Assembly (NCBI GenBank): GCA_964528875.1
Contig: CAZGUI010000008.1
Location: 1 to 64,000 of the forward strand
Reading direction: 5' to 3'
Origin: Bacteroides_E sp964528875
GTDB lineage: Bacteria; Bacteroidota; Bacteroidia; Bacteroidales; Bacteroidaceae
Length of the DNA stretch: 64,000 nt
The notes beneath the pieces were generated by a model. That model saw only the letters and a list, made by a program, of their open reading frames with translations. It searched no databases and was not told where the DNA came from. The position numbers were made by a program, and so were the translations under genes. Of this stretch, positions 51,962 to 60,010 are shown one piece after another; position 1 is the stretch's first letter, and the number at the start of each line of letters is the position of its first letter.

Positions 51962-52560
51962 TCGGAAGCATTATTGTTGTGAGCTTATTTGTAATAGGTG
52001 CAATTTGTGGATTTCTAGGTTTATTACCAGAATTTATTTTGAAAGGGAATTATAGTATCTATGCATTATGTGGATTAATGATATGTGTAGGTATGACATT
52101 AGGTCATGATAAAGATATTGTAAAGAAGTTTAGAGCTCTTGATCCTAAAATGGCTATCCTTCCACTGTTGACAATAACAGGAACATTACTCGGATGTGCT
52201 GTGATTAGTGTTTTTATGAGTAATCGCTCATTATCCGATTGTATGGCTGTAGGGTCAGGGTTTGGCTATTATTCTTTATCAAGTGTTTTTATTACTGAGT
52301 ATAAAGGTGCTGAAATGGGAACAATAGCACTATTGTCTAACATAATTAGAGAGCTTTCTGCTTTGATGTTAGCTCCTTTATTTGTTCGATTTTTTGGAAA
52401 GCTCGCGCCTATTGCAGCGGGTGGAGCTACTAGTTTAGATACTACTTTACCGGCAGTTGCTAAATTTTCAGGACAAGATTTTTTGGTGCTTTCCATGTTT
52501 CATGGGGTAGTTATTGATTTTAGTGTTCCCTTTTTAGTGAAATTATTTTGTTCATTCTAA
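51958..52560 (+). CDS. LysO-type exporter, C-terminal half (separate gene)
   Basis: This 200-aa polytopic membrane protein is the larger part of a LysO-type exporter. Family motifs include CVGMTLGHDKDI, MAVGSGFGYYSLSSVFI, IREL and APIAAGGATSLDTTLP. In E. coli LysO exports L-lysine and the analog thialysine. The gene overlaps its partner by 4 nt and is followed by a strong terminator. The substrate in Bacteroidales is inferred from the family. Confidence 0.8.
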   Translation: MIGSIIVVSLFVIGAICGFLGLLPEFILKGNYSIYALCGLMICVGMTLGHDKDIVKKFRALDPKMAILPLLTITGTLLGCAVISVFMSNRSLSDCMAVGSGFGYYSLSSVFITEYKGAEMGTIALLSNIIRELSALMLAPLFVRFFGKLAPIAAGGATSLDTTLPAVAKFSGQDFLVLSMFHGVVIDFSVPFLVKLFCSF

Positions 52561-52592
52561 GTGTTCATACGTTAATATTTTAGATTGTAACG

Positions 52593-52634
52593 AAACGGGC
52601 TGAATCAAATCATTAGATTCAGCCCGTTTTTATT
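52593..52634 (+). terminator. Terminator after lysO
   Basis: AAACGGGCTGAATC (52593-52606) pairs perfectly with GATTCAGCCCGTTT (52616-52629), followed by TTTATTTT. Confidence 0.9.
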
Positions 52635-52792
52635 TTAATGATTGCCTACAGGAATCAAAGAGAGTTTTCGATCTAGATCAAAATCTAGCATGATTTGATT
52701 TTAAAGAATATCCTCATCTAAAGCAAAAAGACGAATAATATGCTTCTGTCTTTGTCCTCTTTTTTTATCATATAAAGTAGTTATAATAAGAA

Positions 52793-52871
52793 GGGTCTTA
52801 GACCTAGTGCTCCTCGGTCTAGGACCAAAGGCTTGTCGGTCTAGGACTGAACCCTCTTCGGTCCTAGACCG
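52793..52871. repeat. Palindrome array 3: four 13-mers at 22-bp period
   Basis: Copies start at 52793 (GGGTCTTAGACCT, degenerate), 52815 (CGGTCTAGGACCA), 52837 (CGGTCTAGGACTG) and 52859 (CGGTCCTAGACCG), exactly 22 bp apart. The degenerate unit comes first here and last in array 2, as if one array were roughly inverted relative to the other. It lies in the 526-bp spacer 52561-53086 between lysO and the CsgG operon. The rest of that spacer contains only the lysO terminator and AT-rich sequence. Confidence 0.93.
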
Positions 52872-53086
52872 ACAAAAAATAGATTGTGCTTTATCTCTAT
52901 TTCTTTGAAAAGATCCAATAAAAAAATAGAAAAAGAGTTCTTAGAGTTATTTAGAGGGTGATTTTATCTAAAACAGGAATCTGATTTAAACTGTTATAAT
53001 TTTAATTAGATTTAATTTTCGTAATACACTTTTATAAGTTAAATATTTTTGATATTTTTAAGATAAGAAAAAATACACCAAAAGAT

Positions 53087-54031
53087 ATGAAAAACTTATA
53101 TGCCATTTTTATCGCTCTTATACTTGGTGGAATCTTAATGACTACCCATGCACAAAATACAATACACCAAGTAGAGTCGGAGTCTGCAACTATTGGAAAG
53201 AAAAATCTTTCATTGAAACGTAAAGTTGCTATTGGTCGATTTTCTAATGAAACTCAATACGGTAAAGGTATCTTTTATAATAGGGAAAATGATCCAATGG
53301 TAAAACAAGCTCAAGATTTACTGCTGGCAAAATTAGCCGGCTCAGAGAAATTTTTACTTCTAGATAGAGATGATTTGTCTCTGCTGGATGATGAGATTAA
53401 CTTATCCGGGGGTGATTTGGGACAGAGAATAGGAGCAGATTACTTAATTGTTGGTTCTATTACTGAATTTGGGAGAAAAACCACAGGACAATCAAGGCTT
53501 TTTACTAAACGAAAGAAGCAAGAAGTTGAGGCGTCGGTAAGCATCCGTATTGTTGACGTATTTACAGGGATGATTATTTTTTCTGATGAAAGTTCCGGTT
53601 CTGCTGAACTTACAACAAAAACAACTATGGGGTTAGGAGGTAAGGCCGGATACGATGCAACACTGAGTGATAAGGCTATTTCAGCAGCTATTGATAAGAT
53701 GGTTGAAAATATTATTATTAAGTGTACAGACAATCCTTGGAGATCTTATTTCTTATCTTTTAGTGATGAGGGTGTCTTTATTGCAGGAGGTAAGTCCCAA
53801 GGTATTGAAGAAGGATCAAACTTTGTTGTTAAACAAAGAGGCGATAAGGTGAAAAATCCACAAACAGGAATAATGATTGAGTTACCAGGGAAAATAGTAG
53901 GTCAAGTTACTGTAACTACATCAATAGGTAACTCGCCTGAGCACGAGATGTCAAGGGTTTCGTACAAAGGGGATACTATTGATAGTGAGAATTTATCTAA
54001 TTATTATATTGAGGAGGATTTAGAAAAATGA
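53087..54031 (+). CDS. CsgG/HfaB family outer-membrane secretion-type protein
   Basis: This 314-aa exported protein belongs to the CsgG/HfaB family (VAIGRFSNETQYGKG, LDRDDLSLLDDEI, GADYLIVGSITEFGRKT, VEASVSIRIVDVFTG). CsgG of E. coli forms the curli export pore in the outer membrane. This homolog has a type I-like signal peptide (MKNLYAIFIALILGGILM, then AQ) rather than a lipobox. No curli subunit (CsgA/B) genes are nearby. It leads a four-gene overlapping operon with three small lipoprotein-type genes, matching the CsgG-DUF4810-GNA1162 cluster seen in other phyla. The substrate is unknown. Confidence 0.82.
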   Translation: MKNLYAIFIALILGGILMTTHAQNTIHQVESESATIGKKNLSLKRKVAIGRFSNETQYGKGIFYNRENDPMVKQAQDLLLAKLAGSEKFLLLDRDDLSLLDDEINLSGGDLGQRIGADYLIVGSITEFGRKTTGQSRLFTKRKKQEVEASVSIRIVDVFTGMIIFSDESSGSAELTTKTTMGLGGKAGYDATLSDKAISAAIDKMVENIIIKCTDNPWRSYFLSFSDEGVFIAGGKSQGIEEGSNFVVKQRGDKVKNPQTGIMIELPGKIVGQVTVTTSIGNSPEHEMSRVSYKGDTIDSENLSNYYIEEDLEK

Positions 54032-54369
54032 AACGAAGACTTTTTTATTTAAGTTTTGCTGTACTTCTAAGTGCTTTATTGCTTGGGTGCAAGAGTGTAG
54101 TGTATAATAAACAAGGTGGAAATGAAGATGTGGCTTATCTGCAATTTATAAGTAGTGGTTCGCTTTCAGGAGAAAAGGTTGAAGTTGTTGTAGATGGCAC
54201 TGTTACTTTTACTGCTATTGTTGGGAAAGAGAGAAAATCCTCAATAAAACCTAATTTGTACACTATAAAGCCCGGGAAAAGGAATGTTAAGATTTATTGG
54301 AAAGGGGATATTTTGTTGGAGCAGGATATTTTTGTTTCTCAACAGAAAACAAAAACTATAAGGTTATGA
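54028..54369 (+). CDS. Small lipoprotein, possibly PEGA-like
   Basis: This 113-aa protein has a lipoprotein signal (LLSALLLGCKS, Cys near residue 21) and a short beta-rich body (GEKVEVVVDGTVTFTAIVGKERKSS, IKPGKRNVKIYWKGD). The latter resembles PEGA-type domains that sit on envelope proteins. I do not recognise a specific family. It overlaps csgG by 4 nt and the next gene by 4 nt, so it is translationally coupled. It appears to be an extra member of the CsgG-DUF4810-GNA1162 cluster. Confidence 0.7.
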   Translation: MKRRLFYLSFAVLLSALLLGCKSVVYNKQGGNEDVAYLQFISSGSLSGEKVEVVVDGTVTFTAIVGKERKSSIKPNLYTIKPGKRNVKIYWKGDILLEQDIFVSQQKTKTIRL

Positions 54370-54716
54370 TTCGTAATGTTTTCTTTTCCTTTTTAATTTG
54401 TTGGACTTTTTTTTCCTGTTCAACCTCAAAGACAAGCCTTTATTCTTGGTACGGATTAGAGAATAATTTCTATCAATATATCAAAAAGCAGGATGATAGC
54501 TCTTATGAAAAATTGATAGAGAGTATTGATATGATTTTGTGTGAACAAAAAGGAATAAGAAATGTAGCACCTCCCGGAGTGTATGCTGAACGAGGGTATA
54601 TTCTTATCAAACAAGGGAAAATAGAAGACGGATTGACTTATCTAAAAAAAGAAATTGAGGTTTATCCGGAATCAGAGGTCTTGATAAGTAGAATAATAAA
54701 ACAGTTTGAAGAATGA
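54366..54716 (+). CDS. DUF4810 lipoprotein
   Basis: This 116-aa lipoprotein has the signal FFSFLICWTFFSCSTSK. The family motifs are LYSWYGLENNFYQYIKKQD and APPGVYAERGYILIKQGKIEDGL, and the tail resembles a tetratricopeptide-like repeat. DUF4810 proteins always seem to accompany CsgG and GNA1162-like proteins. The frame is open 23 codons upstream, but the ATG at 54366 overlaps the preceding stop (ATGA) and precedes the lipobox. It overlaps the next gene by 4 nt. Confidence 0.78.
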   Translation: MIRNVFFSFLICWTFFSCSTSKTSLYSWYGLENNFYQYIKKQDDSSYEKLIESIDMILCEQKGIRNVAPPGVYAERGYILIKQGKIEDGLTYLKKEIEVYPESEVLISRIIKQFEE

Positions 54717-55372
54717 AAAAGATATTAAATCTGATGTTTTTATCTGTCTTATTTATTTCCTGTGGAACTACTCAGCAGGTAACCAGAGGTGAACAATATG
54801 AGAAATTGTACAACGAATCTCCAACATCTATTCTGGTTATGCCTCCTATAAACAATACAAATAATGTAGATGCTAAAGACTATTTCTATACCTCTTTGAC
54901 CAGACCTTTAATAGAAAAAGGATACTATGTATTTCCTCCTTACTTGGTGTTAGATCTGCTTCAACAAGAGAGTGCTTATGATTCTGAACTGTTTATAGAT
55001 GGAGACTTGTCTACTTTTAGAGAGGTGTTTATGACTGATGCAGTGTTGTTTACTGTGATTAATACATGGCAAAAGCAAATGGAAAGAATAACTGCTGAGA
55101 TCGAATATATATTAAAGTCAGCTGTTACCTATGAGGTTTTGTACAAAAAAAGAGGATACATAGAGATTCGTCTGGATTCTTCAAACAATGAAGGTTTGGC
55201 TTATTTGCTTTCAGTTATTACGCATGCATCTACTCCTATTATTACTGCTGCCAGAAAGTGTAATGCTTATGTGTTTAGAGATTTACCATTAGGTCCGTAT
55301 AGTCCTGCATTCTTAAATGATAAAGACTATTTTGTTGATCAGGAATATATAAGAGTAGTGGAGAATAATTAG
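54713..55372 (+). CDS. GNA1162 family (DUF799) lipoprotein
   Basis: This 219-aa lipoprotein (lipobox SVLFISCGTT) has the GNA1162/DUF799 signature: SILVMPPINNTNNVDAKDYF, LTRPLIEKGYYVFPPYLVLDLL, and REVFMTDAVLFTVINTW. GNA1162 of Neisseria is an outer-membrane-associated lipoprotein whose fold resembles TolB-N/LpoA-like domains. It is last in the CsgG operon, 6 nt from the convergent radC end. With CsgG and DUF4810 it may form an envelope complex of unknown cargo. Confidence 0.8.
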   Translation: MKKILNLMFLSVLFISCGTTQQVTRGEQYEKLYNESPTSILVMPPINNTNNVDAKDYFYTSLTRPLIEKGYYVFPPYLVLDLLQQESAYDSELFIDGDLSTFREVFMTDAVLFTVINTWQKQMERITAEIEYILKSAVTYEVLYKKRGYIEIRLDSSNNEGLAYLLSVITHASTPIITAARKCNAYVFRDLPLGPYSPAFLNDKDYFVDQEYIRVVENN

Positions 55373-55378
55373 GTCTTT

Positions 55379-56080
55379 TTATTGGAAGAAACCTTCATCG
55401 GCAAAGCTGTAATATTTGGTTTGGCTAATAATTAGATGATCTAATAGATGTATGTTTATTGATTTAGCTCCATTGTAAACGTTTTGTGTCAATGTTCTGT
55501 CTTGCGAACTCGGAGTACAGTTTCCCGATGGGTGGTTGTGAATCAGAACAAGACCACAGGCATTTTGTAGTAATGCTTGCTTTAAGATGATACGAATATC
55601 TGCATAAGTACCATCAATTCCTCCTGAACTAATCTTAATAATATCCAACACTTTATTGGCTTGATTTAATAGCAGTATCCAAAGTTCTTCGTGGTCTAAG
55701 TTCTCTAAATAAGGATGCAGAAGTTCGTAGATGTCTTTAGAATAGCGTATCTGAGGTTGTTCTTTATGCTTTTCTAGCGCTTTGCGTTTAGTTAACTCCA
55801 AAGCTGCAATTAATGTGGTGGCTTTGGCAACACCTAAGCCTTTGAATTGTTGTAATTCATTAAGTTGTCTCTTGCTTAATTCATTTAGACTGTTGTTGCA
55901 GCTGTTTAAAACTCGCTGCATAAGCGAAACTGCACTCTCTTCTCGATTTCCACTGCCTATGAGTAGAGCCAGAAGTTCTGCATTAGTCAATGCGGAGGCT
56001 CCTTTTGAGAGTAGTTTTTCTCTGGGGCGATCTTCCTCTGCCCATTGATTTATAGCTAAATGATTTTTATCTGATTTCAT
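55379..56080 (-). CDS. radC: RadC family JAB-domain protein
   Basis: This 233-aa protein has an N-terminal helix-hairpin-helix-like part (LSKRQLNELQQFKGLGVAKATTLIAALEL) and a C-terminal JAB1/MPN (RadC) metallo-domain with LVLIHNHPSGNCTPSSQD, the zinc-binding HxHPSG...D motif. RadC-like proteins are common in bacteria and were once linked to DNA repair, but their true role is unclear. This full-length form is the chromosomal type, not the short phage or plasmid type. Confidence 0.92.
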   Translation of the reverse strand: MKSDKNHLAINQWAEEDRPREKLLSKGASALTNAELLALLIGSGNREESAVSLMQRVLNSCNNSLNELSKRQLNELQQFKGLGVAKATTLIAALELTKRKALEKHKEQPQIRYSKDIYELLHPYLENLDHEELWILLLNQANKVLDIIKISSGGIDGTYADIRIILKQALLQNACGLVLIHNHPSGNCTPSSQDRTLTQNVYNGAKSINIHLLDHLIISQTKYYSFADEGFFQ

Positions 56081-56156
56081 ATAAACCTGTTTAAAAAAGA
56101 TTCTTTATTCAAGAAATCTGATGTTATAAGGTCGCTTATGAAATGAGTGGCCTTGT

Positions 56157-57146
56157 TTATTTATAGAAGTTTTTTTGGAAAGAAGAAAACTCATCTTCTT
56201 TTTTTATGCAACGTTTCCATACCGCTTTCAAGAACCCTAACCCATAGCCCAGTAGCTGGATATAAGCTGCCACTATGGAATACATTCCTATTTTTAGGCT
56301 TTTATGTTTAAGAGTTGAATCGATACCTATAATTAATGCATACAAAATTAAAGGTAGAATACAGTAGATGGAGAAGAAAGAACCAATGATTAATCCTAGG
56401 GTACCCAATGTAAATAGAGCAGGGAAGGTATGTACCAATTTCAAAGATTCAGGGTATTTTTTGTATAAGTTAATCCGAGCAATGCCAAAGTTGAATACCT
56501 GTTTGTAGAACTTTCTGAAATCTGTTCTTCTCTTATGGTACACCCATGCTTCAGGGAACAGTCTGCATCTATAGCCGTTTTGATAAATACGAATACTGAA
56601 ATCAATATCTTCTCCAAATCTCATTTTTGAGAATCCTTTCAGCTTATAATAAACTACCCGACGGATGCCCATATTAAAACTTCGGGGATAGAACTTATCT
56701 AATTTTCGTTTTCCTCCACGAATACCACCCGTGGTAAAAAAGGAAATCATAGCATAATTAATAGCCTTTTGTACGGGAGTAAATGATTCGTGTGCTCTGT
56801 CAGGCCCACCAAAAGCGTCTGTGAGTTCTTCTTTTAGTTCTTTTTCAACTTCATTGAAATAGGTGGGAGGGAGAATACAATCAGAATCTAGAATAATAAG
56901 GAATTCACCAATAGCCCTTTCAGCTCCGTAATTTCGTGTTTGTCCGGGCCCGGAATTTGGTTTGTAGAAATAATGTACAGAGAGTTGATCTTTGTATTTC
57001 TGAACAATAGATTCACAAGGAGTTGTTGAACCATCATCTACAACGACAACTTCAAAATCTTTGTAGTTTTGTTGAGTCAGACTCAATAGTAATTCATCAA
57101 CTTCTTGTGGTCTATTAAATACGGGTATGATTACAGAATACTGCAT
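56157..57146 (-). CDS. GT2 family glycosyltransferase with membrane helices
   Basis: This 329-aa family 2 glycosyltransferase has the N-terminal GT-A fold YSVIIPVFNRPQEVDELL, VVVDDGS, and LIILDSDCILPP with the metal-binding DxD. GGPDRAHESF and FGEDIDFSIRI (the ED motif) lie in the acceptor part. Two or three helices close the protein (TFPALFTLGTLGLIIGSFF and YCILPLILYALIIG). It transfers a sugar to a cell-surface acceptor, but donor and acceptor are unknown. It follows efp by 9 nt on the same strand. Confidence 0.9.
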   Translation of the reverse strand: MQYSVIIPVFNRPQEVDELLLSLTQQNYKDFEVVVVDDGSTTPCESIVQKYKDQLSVHYFYKPNSGPGQTRNYGAERAIGEFLIILDSDCILPPTYFNEVEKELKEELTDAFGGPDRAHESFTPVQKAINYAMISFFTTGGIRGGKRKLDKFYPRSFNMGIRRVVYYKLKGFSKMRFGEDIDFSIRIYQNGYRCRLFPEAWVYHKRRTDFRKFYKQVFNFGIARINLYKKYPESLKLVHTFPALFTLGTLGLIIGSFFSIYCILPLILYALIIGIDSTLKHKSLKIGMYSIVAAYIQLLGYGLGFLKAVWKRCIKKEDEFSSFQKNFYK

Positions 57147-57155
57147 TCATCTTTG

Positions 57156-57716
57156 TTATGCACGTCCAACGTAAGATCCATTGCGAGTATCTACCTCTAA
57201 TAACTCTCCGTTTTCAATGAATAAGGGAACACGAATTTCCGCCCCTGTTTCAAGAGTCGCAGGCTTAAGTGCATTTGTTGCAGTATCTCCTCTTAAACCG
57301 GGTTCAGTATAAGTAACTTTTAATGTAACTTTTACAGGTAACTCTGCAAAAAGAACCGTTTCAGTGTCAGCGTGTAATACCACTTCAATGGAATCTCCCT
57401 CTTTAAGAAAATCAACACCAGTAATAAGGTCTTTCTGAATGTTGATTTGCTCAAACGTTTCTTGATTCATTAAGTTGTATCCCATTTCATCTTTATATAA
57501 GAACTGATAAGGACGACGCTCAATTCTAACTTCGTCCAATTTTACGCCGGAAGAAAAAGTTTTATCAATGGTTCTACCTGTTGTTACACTTTTTAACTTG
57601 GTGCGAACAAAAGCGGCTCCTTTACCCGGTTTAACGTGTAGGAATTCTGTAATTACATAGTAATGTCCATCTAAATCGATACACATTCCATTTTTTATAT
57701 CAGCAGTTGTAGCCAT
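57156..57716 (-). CDS. efp: Elongation factor P
   Basis: This 186-aa three-domain factor rescues ribosomes stalled on proline runs. Domain I carries LHVKPGKGAAFVRTKLKS, with the tip Lys32 that is modified in many bacteria. Domain III ends with EPGLRGDTATNALKPATLETG and EIRVPLFI. The length matches EF-P (about 188 aa). The gene diverges from rpmH, whose promoter lies in the 225-bp spacer. Confidence 0.95.
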   Translation of the reverse strand: MATTADIKNGMCIDLDGHYYVITEFLHVKPGKGAAFVRTKLKSVTTGRTIDKTFSSGVKLDEVRIERRPYQFLYKDEMGYNLMNQETFEQINIQKDLITGVDFLKEGDSIEVVLHADTETVLFAELPVKVTLKVTYTEPGLRGDTATNALKPATLETGAEIRVPLFIENGELLEVDTRNGSYVGRA

Positions 57717-57838
57717 AATAAGTTTCTAAATTATATATTAATGAATGATTATTATCTGTTTGTAGCTCATAGCTATACGTCACAAAAGTACTTTATTCGA
57801 TAAAAGTTACAAAATGTTTTGACTAAAAAGAACTATCC

Positions 57839-57870
57839 TTTGGATATTTTCAAAAAAGTAACTAAGTTTG
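57839..57870 (+). promoter_or_regulatory. rpmH promoter
   Basis: -33 TTTG (57839-57842) and -7 TAAGTTTG (57863-57870) are 20 nt apart, a textbook Bacteroidetes match, on the plus strand 71 nt before rpmH. ACCCA/TGGGT arms of an imperfect hairpin follow at about 57873-57895. Confidence 0.75.
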
Positions 57871-57941
57871 CAACCCATAATGTATTATTGGGTAAAATAA
57901 TAGGTTGATCGATAATAATAACATAAAATATACATATACAA

Positions 57942-58097
57942 ATGAAAAGAACATTTCAACCTTCGAATAGAAAGAGAAAAAATAAGCATGGATTTCGTAG
58001 CAGAATGGCTTCAGCAAATGGTCGTCGTCTACTTGCTCGTCGCCGTGCTAAAGGAAGAAAAAAACTTAGCATTTCAGACGAATTTAACGGTCTGTAA
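57942..58097 (+). CDS. rpmH: Ribosomal protein bL34
   Basis: This is a 51-aa ribosomal protein, too short for the usual frame cutoff. It begins MKRTFQPSNRKRKNKHGF, then RSRMASANGRRLLARRRAKGRKKL, the invariant L34 pattern of basic residues. It ends with a short Bacteroidetes-type tail, SISDEFNGL. It sits between a promoter at 57839-57870 and a strong terminator at 58142. The genes usually next to rpmH in other phyla (rnpA, dnaA) are not here. Confidence 0.97.
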   Translation: MKRTFQPSNRKRKNKHGFRSRMASANGRRLLARRRAKGRKKLSISDEFNGL

Positions 58098-58141
58098 ATA
58101 AGTTAAAGGTATTACCTGAAAGTTAAACTAATTGGGTAAAT

Positions 58142-58184
58142 AAAAAGAAGTAAAGGCTCATTATCCCTTTACTTCTTTTTGTTT
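58142..58184 (+). terminator. Terminator after rpmH
   Basis: AAAAAGAAGTAAAGG (58142-58156) pairs perfectly with CCTTTACTTCTTTTT (58166-58180), and the right arm supplies the T run. Confidence 0.88.
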
Positions 58185-58301
58185 GTAGCAGAAATTAGTG
58201 TAAAAATGATCTTTAATCTCCTTTTGGGAGAATACGAAACAGAAAACGTTAATTTTCTGCTAATTGTTGTATCTTTGATAGGAATTAGACCGAAATAAAA
58301 T

Positions 58302-58925
58302 ATGGCACGAAAAATTAATAAAGGACTTTATTTAATAATTAACCTTGTAGCAATGGCTATTATTGCTGTTGTTTTAGTTTTATTGACTCTTAAAGGTTTA
58401 AATTCATATACAAAACATGGTGAAGCTGTAAAAGTTCCAGATGTGGAAGGATTGACGGTTGTACGTGCTAAAGCTATGTTTGCTTCCAGCGGATTGTTTT
58501 GTGAGGTTTCAGATTCCACTTATGTAAAAGATAAACCAAAAGGTGTTATTTTAGATTGTGTGCCCCCTATAGGGAGTAAAGTAAAAGAGGGACGCTTAAT
58601 TTATCTTACCATAAACCGTTTGGCTGTTCCTTTGGTTCAAATTCCAGATGTCGCTGATAATAGTTCTTCCAGGCAGGCAAGAGCACGTGTATTAGCGGCT
58701 GGTTTTAAACTGACAGAGGATGAGATGATCGGTGGTGAACGTGATTGGGTTTATGCTGTTAAATATAATGGCAGAGAACTTGCAACTGAAGAGAAAGTGC
58801 CTTCAGAATCGTTATTGACCTTGGTTGTGGGTGATGGTAGCGAAGTAATCAATAAAGACTCTTTATCGAGTGATGAGTGGGTGGAAGAATCTGCTCCTCT
58901 CCAAGAAGATTCTTGGTTTGAATAA
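58302..58925 (+). CDS. PASTA domain membrane protein
   Basis: This 207-aa protein has one N-terminal transmembrane helix (YLIINLVAMAIIAVVLVLLTL) and two PASTA domains, the first VKVPDVEGLTVVRAKAMFASSG and the second VQIPDVADNSSSRQARARVLAAG. PASTA domains bind peptidoglycan or beta-lactams in other bacteria, but here no kinase or transpeptidase domain is attached. It heads an operon-like run with an RluD-like synthase and Ddl, which places it in envelope biology. The gene order PASTA-rluD-ddl is common in Bacteroides. Confidence 0.88.
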   Translation: MARKINKGLYLIINLVAMAIIAVVLVLLTLKGLNSYTKHGEAVKVPDVEGLTVVRAKAMFASSGLFCEVSDSTYVKDKPKGVILDCVPPIGSKVKEGRLIYLTINRLAVPLVQIPDVADNSSSRQARARVLAAGFKLTEDEMIGGERDWVYAVKYNGRELATEEKVPSESLLTLVVGDGSEVINKDSLSSDEWVEESAPLQEDSWFE

Positions 58926-58933
58926 ATAACGTT

Positions 58934-60010
58934 TTGAGTAATCAGGAAAAACATATAGAAGAATTTGAGTCTGATTTTATAGACGACTTAGATAGAGTTG
59001 ATGAGACTCAGCTCTACGAACATTTTAAAGTAACTGCAGATAAAGGGCAATCTCCCTTAAGGGTTGATAAGTTCTTGTCTGATAGAATGTTAAATGCATC
59101 TCGTAACCGGATTCAACAAGCTGCTGATGCTAATATGGTTTTAGTTAATGGGATTGCAGTGAAGAGTAACTATAAGGTGAAACCTTTGGATATAATTACT
59201 GTAATGTTAGATCGCCCGGTTTATGAAAATAAAATCATTCCGGAAGATATTCCTTTAAATATTGTTTATGAAGACCATTGTTTAATGGTGATTAATAAAC
59301 CTGCTGGTTTAGTAGTTCATCCAGGACATGGAAACTACACTGGAACTTTGCTGAATGCTCTTGCTTGGTATATGAAAGAAGATTCTAATTTTGATCCCAA
59401 TGATGCAAATGTAGGGTTGGTTCATCGCATTGATAAAGATACTTCAGGATTATTACTAATAGCAAAAACACCTGAAGCCAAAACACATTTATCGAAACAG
59501 TTTTTTGATAAAACAACACATAGAGAGTATCAGGCACTAGTCTGGGGAAATATGGATGAAGATGAGGGAGTAATTACAGGAAATATTGCACGTAATCCAA
59601 AAGATAGAATGCAGATGGCTGTTTTTTCTGACCCTGAAATTGGGAAGTCGGCAGTAACTCACTATAAGGTTTTGGAAAGATTGGGGTATGTTACTTTAGT
59701 TCAATGTGCCTTGGAAACAGGTAGGACACATCAGATTCGTGTTCACATGAAACACATCGGACATACCTTATTCAATGATGCACGTTATGGAGGGGATAAA
59801 ATATTAAAAGGGACTCGTTATAGTAAATATAGGCAGTTTGTACAAAACTGTTTTTCAATATGTCCCAGGCAAGCCCTTCATGCCAAAACTTTAGGTTTTG
59901 TTCATCCTGAAACAGGAGAAGAGATGTTTTTTGATTCTGTTTTGCCAGATGATTTATTGGAGTTAATTAATAAATGGCGTACGTATATTAGTAATAGAGA
60001 TATAGAATGA
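58934..60010 (+). CDS. rluD: RluD-type 23S rRNA pseudouridine synthase
   Basis: This 358-aa pseudouridine synthase of the RluA family has an N-terminal S4 RNA-binding domain (LRVDKFLSDRMLNASRNRIQQAADA) and a catalytic domain with HRIDKDTSGLLL, where Asp167 is the nucleophile. The later motifs ALETGRTHQIRVHMKHIGHTLFNDARYGG are complete. No ATG lies near the start, so a TTG at 58934 (MSNQEKHIEE) is used. A preceding acidic stretch of about 30 residues is present in Bacteroides homologs. It overlaps ddl by 4 nt (ATGA). RluD versus RluC cannot be settled from sequence alone. Confidence 0.85.
   Translation: MSNQEKHIEEFESDFIDDLDRVDETQLYEHFKVTADKGQSPLRVDKFLSDRMLNASRNRIQQAADANMVLVNGIAVKSNYKVKPLDIITVMLDRPVYENKIIPEDIPLNIVYEDHCLMVINKPAGLVVHPGHGNYTGTLLNALAWYMKEDSNFDPNDANVGLVHRIDKDTSGLLLIAKTPEAKTHLSKQFFDKTTHREYQALVWGNMDEDEGVITGNIARNPKDRMQMAVFSDPEIGKSAVTHYKVLERLGYVTLVQCALETGRTHQIRVHMKHIGHTLFNDARYGGDKILKGTRYSKYRQFVQNCFSICPRQALHAKTLGFVHPETGEEMFFDSVLPDDLLELINKWRTYISNRDIE

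Noticed and set aside
57942..58097. rpmH taken as the start of an rnpA/dnaA origin region
   Set aside because: No dnaA, rnpA or DnaA-box cluster is seen nearby, so there is no evidence for an origin.
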